DNA of 43,025 nt from JAJDGF01 sp031549325. Its GTDB lineage: Bacteria; Bacillota; Clostridia; Christensenellales; Aristaeellaceae. Shown piece after piece: positions 7,617 through 15,235 of the stretch. The translations under genes were made by a program, and so were the position numbers. The stretch spans positions 1 through 43,025 of the forward strand of contig JAVBQA010000042.1 in NCBI GenBank assembly GCA_031549325.1, read 5' to 3'. Every line of letters starts with the position of its first letter. Within the stretch, counting starts at the first letter, position 1. The notes below the pieces were generated by a model. It was given only the letters and a program-made list of their open reading frames with translations, was not told the origin of the DNA and did no database searches.

Positions 7617-8864
7617 CTAACCCTCATCCATTTCGATGTCATAGAAAAACGAGCGGCCCAGCACGTCCTGCAGCCGGACCATGGGTTGCCCCGAGAGCAC
7701 AGGCAGCTCCAGCGCCCGGGGCAGCTGGGGCGTCGCTTTTGTCCTGTATGCGAACACCATCGGCACATATTCCCCGTCGCGCAGATAGCCGGCCGACCAG
7801 CTGTCCAGCGCGTCCAGCCCGGGCACCGCCCGCGCCAGCAGGCCGCCCTCCAGCTCGTAGCTGTCCATCTGCAGCCGGTAGAACCCAACGCCCGGCTCCA
7901 GTCTCAGCCCAGCCCTCGGCTCGCCGTCGAATGGCGGCGCATGGTAGCGCATGTCGGCGGAAGCCAGCCGCCGCCTGATCGCGTGCAGCGCCATCGGGCT
8001 TCTGTCCACGCCCAGAAACCGCCGCCCGTTCCTGTGTGCGGCCTCAAGCGTCGTGCCCGAGCCGGAAAACAAATCACACACCAGATCCCCCTCGCGGCTG
8101 GCGCACTTCACAATGCGCTCCAGCAGCGGCAGCGGCTTCTGCGTGTCGTAGCCGGTGCGCTGCGGATCCTTCTGCTGCAGGTGGCTCACGTCGTCCCACA
8201 CGTCGCCGGGGAACACCTTCTCGTCGTCGTAATAGGTGTACACCTTGCCGCCCGACTTGATCGAGCGGTACACCCGCCCATCGGTGTCAATGTGGCGCTT
8301 CATGTGGTTCCGGCGGTTGTCCGGGCGGTCAATGGCCACCGGCTCCGGATCGAAAAAGTATTGCTTTGTCTTTCGGTAAAACAGGATCGTGTCGTGCTTG
8401 CGCGAGAAATAGCGCACCGCGCGGCCGCCGGTCTGGTAACTCCAGATGATCTCGTTCAGGAAGTTGGCCTCGCCAAACACCTCGTCCATCAGCAGGCGCA
8501 GCCGGGCGCTCATGCGGTAGTCGATGTGCAGAAACAGCGAGCCGGAGTCAGACAGCAGCGCGTGGCAGCCGGTCAGCAGCGCGCGCATCATGTCGAGGTA
8601 GGCGTCCGCATCGGCCGGATCGCTGTAGGCGGGCAGGCTCAGCGAGCCGTTGCCGCTCCTCCAGTCCTTCTCCCCCACGCGCATCCGCATCTCGAAGGAT
8701 TGACCGGTGGCGAACGGCGGATCCAGGTAGATCAGCTGCACCTGTCCCCCGTACCGCGCGCGCAGCCCGGGCAGAAGCGCCATGGCGTCGCCCAGGTAAA
8801 ACGCGCCGCTCGGGCCCGCGCCGTGCTGCGCCTCAATGGCCAAATCGCGCCGGATGAGCCGCAT
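7617..8864 (-). CDS. Site-specific DNA-methyltransferase, beta-class N6-adenine/N4-cytosine type
   Basis: About 415 residues. Motif IV (DPPF, in LIYLDPPFATGQSF) is at residues about 48-51. Motif I (VCDLFSGSGTTLEAAHRNG) comes near residue 265, followed by FLGVDRSPMALHAIRRRL. Motif IV before motif I defines the beta-class, which includes type III Mod subunits and many solitary adenine methyltransferases. DPPF in place of DPPY is an accepted variant. The region between (about 90-240) is the likely target-recognition domain. Starts are possible at GTG 8867 or ATG 8864, and the ribosome binding site does not clearly choose. A promoter is present at 8900-8928. No res or other nuclease gene is adjacent, so it may be an orphan or epigenetic methyltransferase. 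Confidence 0.88.
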   Translation of the reverse strand: MRLIRRDLAIEAQHGAGPSGAFYLGDAMALLPGLRARYGGQVQLIYLDPPFATGQSFEMRMRVGEKDWRSGNGSLSLPAYSDPADADAYLDMMRALLTGCHALLSDSGSLFLHIDYRMSARLRLLMDEVFGEANFLNEIIWSYQTGGRAVRYFSRKHDTILFYRKTKQYFFDPEPVAIDRPDNRRNHMKRHIDTDGRVYRSIKSGGKVYTYYDDEKVFPGDVWDDVSHLQQKDPQRTGYDTQKPLPLLERIVKCASREGDLVCDLFSGSGTTLEAAHRNGRRFLGVDRSPMALHAIRRRLASADMRYHAPPFDGEPRAGLRLEPGVGFYRLQMDSYELEGGLLARAVPGLDALDSWSAGYLRDGEYVPMVFAYRTKATPQLPRALELPVLSGQPMVRLQDVLGRSFFYDIEMDEG

Positions 8865-8899
8865 CACCCCGCCCCCATTCTCCTGATTTCAGTCCGAGT

Positions 8900-8928
8900 A
8901 TTATACCAAAATTCTGGCATCGTGGCAA
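8900..8928 (-). promoter_or_regulatory. Promoter of the methyltransferase operon
   Basis: Minus strand TTGCCA (8923-8928), a 17-base spacer and TATAAT (8900-8905), about 35 bases before the start codon. Confidence 0.75.
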
Positions 8929-9034
8929 GCGTCCAGCGCCGCCGCCCGCACAATTTCCGGCGCGTTGCCCTCGGGCGCGGGAAGACAGAGGCGGCGTCTC
9001 GCAGCAGACCTCTTGTTAAACTTCCCACATCCCC

Positions 9035-9062
9035 TTGAAAACGCGAAGAATTGACCTATAAT
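9035..9062 (+). promoter_or_regulatory. Promoter of the T-box leader and serS
   Basis: TTGAAA (9035-9040), a 16-base spacer and TATAAT (9057-9062). Transcription would start near 9069, just before the T-box stem I. Confidence 0.75.
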
Positions 9063-9068
9063 ACTTCT

Positions 9069-9300
9069 ATAAGCGATGAACGGGTTCACGCGATTTTTCC
9101 GATGAAGAGAGCTGGCGGATGGTGCGAGCCAGACGGAGACGCGCGGTTTCCGCCCGGGAGTTTCTCTGGCGACGAGCCAGGCGGGTTGCGCCCGATAGCG
9201 CGCACAACAGAGCCGGGCCCTGGATTTCAGGGCCAATCAGGGTGGCACCGCGGATAGGCATCCGTCCCTGCAACAATTTCGTTGCGGGGACTTTTCTATT
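9069..9300 (+). ncRNA. T-box leader upstream of serS
   Basis: A tRNA-sensing riboswitch. The conserved T-box AGGGTGGCACCGCGG is at 9239-9253. A terminator hairpin follows: GTCCCTGCAAC (9264-9274) pairs with GTTGCGGGGAC (9281-9291), then TTTT. Stem I features GAAGAGAGCTGG and GGTGCGAGCCAG lie at about 9105-9133, with the AG bulge and distal loop region. In the family, uncharged tRNA pairs with a specifier codon and with the T-box bulge, stabilising the antiterminator so that the gene is read. Here uncharged tRNA-Ser is expected from the downstream gene. I could not place the specifier codon with confidence. Confidence 0.93.
9264..9295 (+). terminator. Attenuator terminator of the serS T-box
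   Basis: An 11-base stem with a 6-base loop followed by TTTT. It competes with the antiterminator formed with the T-box sequence at 9239-9253. Confidence 0.9.
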
Positions 9301-9333
9301 CCCCCGCAAACAACAAAAGGAGGAACCCCCATC

Positions 9334-10614
9334 ATGCTGGACATCAACCGGATTCGCACCAATCCCGACGAGATCGTGGCCGCCCTCAAAAAGCGCGGTT
9401 ATGCCCTCGACCTGACGGAGTTTTTGTCCTGGGACAACGAGCGCAAAGCGCTGCTCCTTGAAAACGAGTCCCTCAAGGCCGAGCGCAACACGAAATCCAA
9501 GCTGATCCCCGAGCTTAAAAAGAAAGGGGAGGACGCGAGCGCGCTGCTGGACGAGCTGAAGATCATGGCCGACAAGGTCAAGGAACTGGACGAGCGGCAG
9601 GACGCGCTGGAGCAGAAGATCAAACTGTTCGTGCAGGCGCTCCCGAACATTCCGGCCGACGACGTGATCGCGGGCGGCAAGGAGGGCAACGCCGTCGTCA
9701 AGACCTTTGGCGAGAAGCCCGTCTTTGCCTACGAGCCGAAAAACCATGTGGACCTGTGCACCAGCCTGGGCCTGATCGACTATGAGCGCGGCGTGAAGAT
9801 GGGCGGCAACGGCTACTGGCTGTACACCGGCGTCGGCGCGCAGCTGGAGTGGGCGCTGCTGAACTACTTTATGGCCGAGCACCTCAAGGACGGCTACACC
9901 ATGATGCTGCCGCCCCACATCCTGACCTACGAGTGCGGCCTGACCGCCGGGCAGTTCCCCAAGTTCGAGGAGGACGTGTTTCGCCTGACCGAGGAGGGCT
10001 TTCACTTCCTGTTGCCCACCGCCGAGACCGCGCTGATCAACCTGTACCGCGGCGAGATCCTGGAAGAGGACGAACTGCCCAAGAAGCTGTTCGCCTACAC
10101 CCCCTGCTACAGGAGAGAGGCGGGCAGCTACCGCGCCAACGAGCGCGGCATGATCCGCGGCCACCAGTTCAACAAGATTGAGATGTTCGGCTACACGCTG
10201 CCCGAGCACAGCGCCGAGATGCTGCAGGAACTGATCGCCAAGGCCTGCCGCTTGGTGGAGGGCCTTGGCCTCCATTACCAGCTGAGCAAGCTGGCCGCCG
10301 GCGACTGCTCCGCCTCCATGGCCACCACCTACGACATTGAGCTGTGGCTGCCCAGCATGAACGAGTACAAGGAGTGCAGCTCGGTCAGCAACGCCATGGA
10401 CTATCAGGCGCGGCGCGGCAACATCCGTTTCCGCAGGAAGGAAGGCAAGAAGATCGAGTTCCTGCACACCCTCAACGGCTCGGGCCTCGCCACCTCCCGC
10501 CTGCTCCCGGCCATCGTGGAGCAGTTTCAGCAGGGCGACGGCTCCGTCCTCATCCCCGAGGTGCTCAGGCCGTTCTTGGGCGGGATGGAGCGGATCAAGC
10601 CGCAGGGGCGTTAG
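9334..10614 (+). CDS. serS: Seryl-tRNA synthetase
   Basis: 426 residues, the usual length. It charges tRNA-Ser with serine using ATP in the cytoplasm. The first 110 residues are the charged helical hairpin that binds the long variable arm of tRNA-Ser. The class II core follows: TAETALINLYRGEIL, motif 2 in the CYRREAGSYRANERGMIRGHQ region, and motif 3 near the end in NGSGLATSRLLPAIVEQFQ. The start ATG follows AGGAGG. Expression is controlled by the T-box leader directly upstream, so it should rise when charged tRNA-Ser is scarce. The serC-serA operon lies 3 kb away on the other strand. Confidence 0.97.
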   Translation: MLDINRIRTNPDEIVAALKKRGYALDLTEFLSWDNERKALLLENESLKAERNTKSKLIPELKKKGEDASALLDELKIMADKVKELDERQDALEQKIKLFVQALPNIPADDVIAGGKEGNAVVKTFGEKPVFAYEPKNHVDLCTSLGLIDYERGVKMGGNGYWLYTGVGAQLEWALLNYFMAEHLKDGYTMMLPPHILTYECGLTAGQFPKFEEDVFRLTEEGFHFLLPTAETALINLYRGEILEEDELPKKLFAYTPCYRREAGSYRANERGMIRGHQFNKIEMFGYTLPEHSAEMLQELIAKACRLVEGLGLHYQLSKLAAGDCSASMATTYDIELWLPSMNEYKECSSVSNAMDYQARRGNIRFRRKEGKKIEFLHTLNGSGLATSRLLPAIVEQFQQGDGSVLIPEVLRPFLGGMERIKPQGR

Positions 10615-10690
10615 GCGCGAGACCCCCAACAGGGAACGCCGTCCCTTGAACGCGCGGAATGAACCGGCTTGTAAAATATTCCGGAACCGG

Positions 10691-10719
10691 TTGACACAGC
10701 CATTCGGCTCCTGTATATT
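10691..10719 (+). promoter_or_regulatory. Promoter of the small ORF / acetate transporter leader
   Basis: Perfect TTGACA (10691-10696), a 17-base spacer and TATATT (10714-10719). Upstream, GAACCGG repeats and an AACCGG / CCGGTT inverted repeat (about 10663-10692) touch the -35 and could be an operator. Confidence 0.8.
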
Positions 10720-10747
10720 TATGCACATCACTGTTTTGGAGGCGCAC

Positions 10748-10870
10748 ATGAACCGCCAGCACACCTGCCTGATTTGCCGCATCCGCGAGAGCCTTACGAT
10801 GGCCATCTCGCTGATTCTTGCGGTGTTTTTTGGGTTTAGGGGCGCGGTTGCATGCAGGATCCGAAGCTAG
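10748..10870 (+). CDS. 40-residue hydrophobic peptide in the transporter leader
   Basis: An ATG at 10748 sits 5-6 bases after GGAGG and follows the strong promoter at 10691. The 40-residue product has a basic, Cys-containing start (MNRQHTCLICRIRESL), one hydrophobic segment (LTMAISLILAVFFGF) and a basic tail. A strong terminator begins 14 bases after the stop. The architecture fits either a leader peptide for attenuation of the downstream transporter or a small membrane-active peptide of the type I toxin (holin-like) kind. I cannot tell which. No antisense promoter was obvious. It is too short for homology judgement by eye. Confidence 0.5.
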   Translation: MNRQHTCLICRIRESLTMAISLILAVFFGFRGAVACRIRS

Positions 10871-10883
10871 ATAACGCTGGCAG

Positions 10884-10935
10884 AAGGCGCATCCTGGGCA
10901 ACCACGAGTTGGTTCCCGGGGATGCGCCTTTTTTG
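10884..10935 (+). terminator. Strong intrinsic terminator / possible attenuator
   Basis: AAGGCGCATCC (10884-10894) pairs perfectly with GGATGCGCCTT (10920-10930), with a second inner stem GGGCAACC / GGTTCCC, then TTTTT. It lies between the 40-residue ORF and the transporter, so it either ends a short transcript or attenuates the operon. Confidence 0.9.
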
Positions 10936-10979
10936 TTTGGATGACCAAACGCCAAATATACCAACGGAGGTACGATCCT

Positions 10980-11579
10980 ATGAGTGGCACCCAACCGGAA
11001 GTCAAGGTATCTAAGAAAGACTGGGCCAATCCCACCCCAGCGGGGCTGGTGGCGCTGGCGGTGGCGTGCGTGTGCTTCTTCGCGCTGCTGACCGGGCGCG
11101 TGACGGCGGCGGCCATGCCGCTGGTGGGTTGCTGGCTGATCGGCGGGTTCGTGATTCAGCTGGCCGTGGGCCTGATGGATCTTCGGGGCGGCAATGGCAC
11201 CGGCGGCAACACGTTTTTGTTCTTCTCGGCGTTCTTCATGCTGGTCGGGGGCCTCGAAATGATGCTGAAGTACCAGGGCATCCAGTCCGGCGCGCCGCTG
11301 GACGGGCGCATCGACGGCTACGCCTGGTGCATCCTGACGCTGGTTGTGTACCTGTGGACGCCCGCGTTCTGGGCGAAATTCAGCCTGCTGAGCGTGATCG
11401 TGGCGCTGCTCGACGTGGCGCTGCCGTTTATCGCGCTGACGGATTTGGGCGCAATCCCCAAGGATTTTGGCCAGATCGCCGCCTGGGCGCTGCTCGGCGC
11501 CGGACTGGTGGCTGTTTACCTCGGCTCGGCGATGGTGGTGAACGCCGCCTTCGGCCGCGACGTGTATCCGCTGCCGTAA
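10980..11579 (+). CDS. GPR1/FUN34/YaaH (SatP) family acetate/succinate transporter
   Basis: 199 residues from the ATG at 10980, which has ACGGAGG 9 bases upstream; an ATG at 10941 lacks a site. The family signature NPTPAGL is at residues about 17-23, right before the first of six membrane segments. SatP-family proteins move acetate and succinate with protons across the inner membrane. The length (about 190-210) and the aromatic/Gly-rich helices match. It probably shares the promoter at 10691, with read-through past the terminator at 10884, since no nearer promoter is visible. Confidence 0.88.
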   Translation: MSGTQPEVKVSKKDWANPTPAGLVALAVACVCFFALLTGRVTAAAMPLVGCWLIGGFVIQLAVGLMDLRGGNGTGGNTFLFFSAFFMLVGGLEMMLKYQGIQSGAPLDGRIDGYAWCILTLVVYLWTPAFWAKFSLLSVIVALLDVALPFIALTDLGAIPKDFGQIAAWALLGAGLVAVYLGSAMVVNAAFGRDVYPLP

Positions 11580-11624
11580 ATTCGCATTCAACGCTTACAA
11601 TTCGATCTAATCTGTGTCGAACCA

Positions 11625-11654
11625 TTGACGCGAGGTTAAGCGAAGTGGTAGAAT
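11625..11654 (+). promoter_or_regulatory. Promoter of the secreted BIG2-like protein gene
   Basis: TTGACG (11625-11630), an 18-base spacer and TAGAAT (11649-11654). AGGAGG follows at 11671. Confidence 0.65.
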
Positions 11655-11687
11655 CAGGGCATCATATGTTAGGAGGATTGTAGCGAC

Positions 11688-12476
11688 ATGAAAAGCAAGC
11701 TCGCCCTGTTCCTGGCGCTGTGCCTGATGGTTTCCCTGTTCGCGGTGCTTCCGGCGTCGGCTGCCACTGTGAAACTGGTCCCCGCCTTCCCGGCCAATGG
11801 AAACAACGTCACCGTGGGCTTTACCATCGCCGCACCCACCGTCACCATGAGCGACGCCACGACGGCCTTGCCCGCAGACGTAACCTTCAGCTGGACGCCC
11901 AAGTCCGCGCTGAGCTACGACGAGGCCACCAAGATCTTCACCGCGAAGAAAACCGGCACAATCACCATCACCGCCAAGAGCGCCACGCTGGGCAGCAAGG
12001 CCAACGGCAAGTGCAAGCTGTACGTGAAGAAGAACCAGTATACCAATCCGGTCTACAAGGGGAACGGCACGGACGGCATCTTCTTCGGCGTCAAGAAGAT
12101 TTATTTCAAGGGCGCCAGCATGTACTTCGAGATTTCGGTGTACAACAACATCTCTCAAAAGCGTTCGCTGCGCGATCTGGTCGACATCAAGTTCGATGTG
12201 TATGGCCCGCTTGCCACCACCCCGATCGCCTCTTTCTCCAAGGCCAAGTGGGTTAAGACGATCGGCTACCACAAGTCGGCCACCATCACCCTCAAGGGGC
12301 CGCGCCTGACCTATAGCCAAGTCTTGGATCTGCGCAATCCGACCGACGTCGCCAAGTTGCGCATCACCCCGTCCTGGGGCGGCTTCTACCACTACTTCGT
12401 CGCGAAGGGCGTCGAATCCAAAGCCGTGGCCCCCAAGACCCAGGCCCCTCAGGGTGTGTTGCAGCTACTGCGATAA
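11688..12476 (+). CDS. Secreted protein with BIG2-like N-terminal domain
   Basis: 262 residues with a clear signal peptide (MKSKLALFLALCLMVSLFAV, likely cut after ASA near residue 25). Residues about 27-110 look like a bacterial Ig-like (BIG2) domain: FSWTPKSALSYDEATKIFTA and then KKTGTITITAKS. Residues about 120-235 form a second beta-rich region with FFGVKKIYFKGASMYFEISV and many Lys and Tyr. No Cys lipobox and no membrane anchor, so it is probably released or wall-associated. It has its own promoter and its own terminator (12502-12535), hence is monocistronic. The start follows AGGAGG. Function unknown; adhesion or envelope structure would be typical of BIG2 proteins. Confidence 0.8.
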   Translation: MKSKLALFLALCLMVSLFAVLPASAATVKLVPAFPANGNNVTVGFTIAAPTVTMSDATTALPADVTFSWTPKSALSYDEATKIFTAKKTGTITITAKSATLGSKANGKCKLYVKKNQYTNPVYKGNGTDGIFFGVKKIYFKGASMYFEISVYNNISQKRSLRDLVDIKFDVYGPLATTPIASFSKAKWVKTIGYHKSATITLKGPRLTYSQVLDLRNPTDVAKLRITPSWGGFYHYFVAKGVESKAVAPKTQAPQGVLQLLR

Positions 12477-12501
12477 CCCCATCAAAGAAACCCCAAACCA
12501 A

Positions 12502-12535
12502 AACCGGGCGCACAAAGCCGTGCGCCCGGTTTTTT
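12502..12535 (+). terminator. Intrinsic terminator of the secreted protein gene
   Basis: AACCGGGCGCAC, loop AAAGCC, GTGCGCCCGGTT, then TTTTT. Confidence 0.93.
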
Positions 12536-12590
12536 GCGCCAACCTTTTCTCCCGCTTCCGCGTCCAATTGTTAAAACGTTCCAGCGGGGC

Positions 12591-12649
12591 TTGACAAGCT
12601 CAGACTACAAGTGTATTATTGTGTCATCTAGCTAGACTACTTTTGTCTT
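12591..12649 (+). promoter_or_regulatory. blaI-type promoter with two operator copies
   Basis: Promoter TTGACA (12591-12596), a 17-base spacer and TATTAT (12614-12619). TACAAGTGTA (12606-12615) matches the BlaI/MecI operator core TACANNTGTA and overlaps the spacer and -10. A related copy, AGACTAC then TTTTGTCTTA (12634-12650), lies 32 bases further, about three helical turns; both copies begin AGACTAC. This is typical autoregulation of a BlaI-M56 pair. Confidence 0.85.
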
Positions 12650-12666
12650 ATAAAGAGGTGTTTCCC

Positions 12667-13023
12667 ATGGACAGGCCAAACGACTCGGAGCTCAAGGTGC
12701 TGGACGTGCTGTGGAAAACGGGCGACGCCCCGGCGAGAACCCTGGCCGATGCGCTTCAGAAGCAGACGGGTTGGAACAAGAACACCACCTACACCCTCCT
12801 CAAGCGCCTGATGGACAAGGCGCTGATCGAGCGGATCGAGCCGGGCTTTGTGTGCCGCGCGCTGGTGACGCGCTCGCAGGTTCAGCAGGCCGAGGCGGGC
12901 GAGTTCGTGGACAAGCTGTTCGACGGCTCGGCGTCCATGCTGCTGACCGCGCTGATGAACAGCAAGAAACTGCCAGACAAAGAGATCGCCCAGCTGCGGC
13001 AACTCATCGACGACTTGAAGTGA
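12667..13023 (+). CDS. BlaI/MecI/CopY-family transcriptional repressor
   Basis: 118 residues from the ATG at 12667, behind AAAGAGGTG. The winged helix occupies residues about 1-75: LKVLDVLWKTGDAPARTLAD, then TGWNKNTTYTLLKRLMDKAL (recognition helix) and a wing. The C-terminal helix (residues about 78-118) would dimerise and carries the expected protease-sensitive segment. The family represses its own operon and resistance or stress genes until cleaved by the partner M56 protease. The partner gene begins 11 bases downstream. No beta-lactamase or penicillin-binding protein gene lies next to the pair, so the regulated target is elsewhere. Confidence 0.93.
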   Translation: MDRPNDSELKVLDVLWKTGDAPARTLADALQKQTGWNKNTTYTLLKRLMDKALIERIEPGFVCRALVTRSQVQQAEAGEFVDKLFDGSASMLLTALMNSKKLPDKEIAQLRQLIDDLK

Positions 13024-13034
13024 GGTGAACGGCC

Positions 13035-15107
13035 ATGACCCTGCTTCACATGAGCCTGACGGGCGCTCTGATGATTCTGCTGATCGCATGCTTGCGCGTA
13101 CTGCTGATGAACAAACTGCCCAAGCGCACATTCGTGCTGCTGTGGGTGCTGGCGCTGCTGCGGCTGACGGTGCCGTTCTCGATCCCGGTGCGCCTGCCCC
13201 AGAGCGTGCCGCTGGTCGCGCCCACCGTGAAAAGCGAGCTGCCCTTCGCGGCGCAGCAGGTGCGGGTGTTTGTGCGGCAAAACCCGCGCTTCGCGGCCTG
13301 GCCGGGCGGTGCGCAAGAAGCCATGGCTCCGGCAACCGAACCGCCGACCGCAAATGTCATGTCTTCGCCAACGCCACCCACCACCCGGATCCATTGGCCG
13401 CTGGCCCTATACATCATCGGACTGCTTGCGGCGGCCGGCTGGCTGGTGCGCTCCTATGTGTCCCTGCGCATCGAATTCAGCAAGTCCCGCGAGCTGCTGC
13501 ACGGCCCGGCCGTCGACTTTGTACGCGCACAGCGGCTGCGCCGGGGCGTTCGGGTGCTGGCGTCCAAAAGCATCAGATCCCCCGTCACTTACGGGCTGAT
13601 CCGGCCCTGCATCCTGCTGCCCGAAGCCATGCTGCAGGATCCCTCCCAGCTGCCCTGCGTGCTGACCCACGAGCAGACCCACATCCGGCGGCTGGACGCG
13701 CCGATGAAGCTGGTGTTCGCGGCGTGCCTGTGCATGCACTGGTTCAACCCGCTGGTGCTGCTGATGTTCATTCTCTACAACCGGGACGTGGAGCTGGCCT
13801 GCGACGAGCGCGTGGTGAAAGAGCTTGGGCAAGACGCCCGCGCGGAATATGCCACGCTGCTGCTGACGATGCAGGAGGCGCGCGGCCCGCTGTCCCCGCT
13901 GGCCAGCTCACTCAGCCGCTATTCGCTGAAAGAGAGGATTATCTCCGTCATGAAATACAAGAAAACATCGGCGCTGGCCGTGCTGCTGTCGCTGATTCTG
14001 GTGACCACGATCGGCCTCGGGTTCGCCACCCGCGCCGAGCAATCGCCCGATGGGTTCACGCTGCGCGGCGGCTGGATCGACACCGCGCCGGCCTACTCCA
14101 ACGCCATGAGCCGCCACATGCTGAGCGCCGAAGAGTCAGGACCCCTGCTTGCCTTGCTGCGCGCGCTGACACCGGACGAAACGGCCGCCCCGCCTGAAGG
14201 GTTCACACAGTACACGCTGGGCCTTCGCCTGGCCCAAGGCGCGGCGATGCGCAGCGATGTGCTGCAGATTTTCGAGGGCAGCGACATCGCGCTGCTGTCC
14301 TCCGGCTCGGGGAGCGCCATGGACGACCCGACCAGCGGGCAGCCGGTGCGCCTGACCCCCGGCCAGCGCGACCAGTGCGACGCGCTGTACTACCGCTACC
14401 GCTACCTCTACCGCTACCTGACCCCCGATCCAATGCCCCCGGAGACTCAACTGAATCTGGTGGGCGATTTTCGCGCCGCGATGCGCGCCGGCAAAATTAG
14501 CGGGCTGAATTCGGTCGCGGAGGAAAGCGACTGGGCGTTGTGGGATTGCAGCTACCAAGACGAGAAATACGTGCGGGTACTGCTTTTCACGCAGAACGAT
14601 TTGGGCATTCGGCAACCCATCGGCTGGCTGCCTGACGGAAGTTTCGAGGCATTTGAGCCCGCGCCCGGCCCGGACGGCAGGCAGCCGATCTTGTCAAAGG
14701 GCGATCTGATCAGCATAGGCTACGACAGGTTCCAGCCGCCTTGGTTTCAGCCCTCCTATGGCACCACGATCAAAGTGAGATCCGGCGCGGAGGCAAACAG
14801 CGCCTCCTTGACGGTCAAGGTTCTGCGCAACATCAGCGGCCGCCATGCGCCCGTCACTGCGTCGCTACAGGAGCTGCCGTATACATCCGGCATATCCTAC
14901 GGCGAGGCGTATGACGCCAAGAGGAAGACCTACGCGCACATTTTCCGATTCGTGTACGAGCAGCCAGAAGGGCTCGCGCCACTTTACATCGGCGTGACCG
15001 CAAACGAACAAATAGAAGACATCGCGTTCAGCGCGGAGACCAAAGCGCTGTTGGACGGGTGCAATTGGATCGAGCGCGGCGCCATCACACAGACGGATCC
15101 CGAGTAA
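13035..15107 (+). CDS. M56-family (BlaR1/MecR1-like) membrane sensor metalloprotease
   Basis: 690 residues. Membrane segments lie at about 5-25, 33-50, 117-137 and 309-330. The zinc site is HEQTH at 212-216, with the third ligand in ELACDERV near 253. The catalytic part therefore faces the cytoplasm between the third and fourth segments, as in BlaR1. The ~355 residues after the last segment are extracytoplasmic. They do not show the penicillin-binding SxxK/SDN/KTG set of true BlaR1, so the signal sensed is probably not a beta-lactam acting through that domain. The C-terminal part is beta-rich and contains a YRYRYLYRYL stretch (about residues 455-464). Operon with the BlaI-type repressor; the role would be to cleave that repressor on signal. 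Confidence 0.9.
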   Translation: MTLLHMSLTGALMILLIACLRVLLMNKLPKRTFVLLWVLALLRLTVPFSIPVRLPQSVPLVAPTVKSELPFAAQQVRVFVRQNPRFAAWPGGAQEAMAPATEPPTANVMSSPTPPTTRIHWPLALYIIGLLAAAGWLVRSYVSLRIEFSKSRELLHGPAVDFVRAQRLRRGVRVLASKSIRSPVTYGLIRPCILLPEAMLQDPSQLPCVLTHEQTHIRRLDAPMKLVFAACLCMHWFNPLVLLMFILYNRDVELACDERVVKELGQDARAEYATLLLTMQEARGPLSPLASSLSRYSLKERIISVMKYKKTSALAVLLSLILVTTIGLGFATRAEQSPDGFTLRGGWIDTAPAYSNAMSRHMLSAEESGPLLALLRALTPDETAAPPEGFTQYTLGLRLAQGAAMRSDVLQIFEGSDIALLSSGSGSAMDDPTSGQPVRLTPGQRDQCDALYYRYRYLYRYLTPDPMPPETQLNLVGDFRAAMRAGKISGLNSVAEESDWALWDCSYQDEKYVRVLLFTQNDLGIRQPIGWLPDGSFEAFEPAPGPDGRQPILSKGDLISIGYDRFQPPWFQPSYGTTIKVRSGAEANSASLTVKVLRNISGRHAPVTASLQELPYTSGISYGEAYDAKRKTYAHIFRFVYEQPEGLAPLYIGVTANEQIEDIAFSAETKALLDGCNWIERGAITQTDPE

Positions 15108-15113
15108 TTGATC

Positions 15114-15211
15114 GCGCGGGCGCGCAATGCGCGTCCCTGCAGGAGCGTGCAAGCCCCATCCATGGGGTGGTTTTGCACAAACCCGCCGGGACGCGCATTG
15201 TATGTCCGCGC
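15114..15211. repeat. Nested inverted-repeat element between convergent genes
   Basis: Outer arms GCGCGG (15114-15119) / CCGCGC (15206-15211) and AATGCGCGTCCC (15126-15137) / GGGACGCGCATT (15188-15199). Inner arms GTGCAA (15147) / TTGCAC (15173) and CCCCA / TGGGG (15154-15167). It fills the gap between the M56 gene and citrate synthase. There is no T-tract at the ends; it could stop transcription from both sides or be a REP-like element. Confidence 0.75.
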
Positions 15212-15235
15212 CAACGGAGAGAAGGGGCTGCGCCC

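Noticed and set aside
7053..8864. Restriction-modification system
   Set aside because: Only the methyltransferase is recognisable; the partner has no nuclease motif.
7269..9038. Long plus-strand open frame opposite the methyltransferase pair
   Set aside because: Shadow composition and no start signals; the minus strand carries conserved methyltransferase motifs.
8901..9236. Minus-strand 111-codon frame over the T-box region
   Set aside because: Overlaps the methyltransferase promoter and the T-box leader on the other strand; no site or motif.
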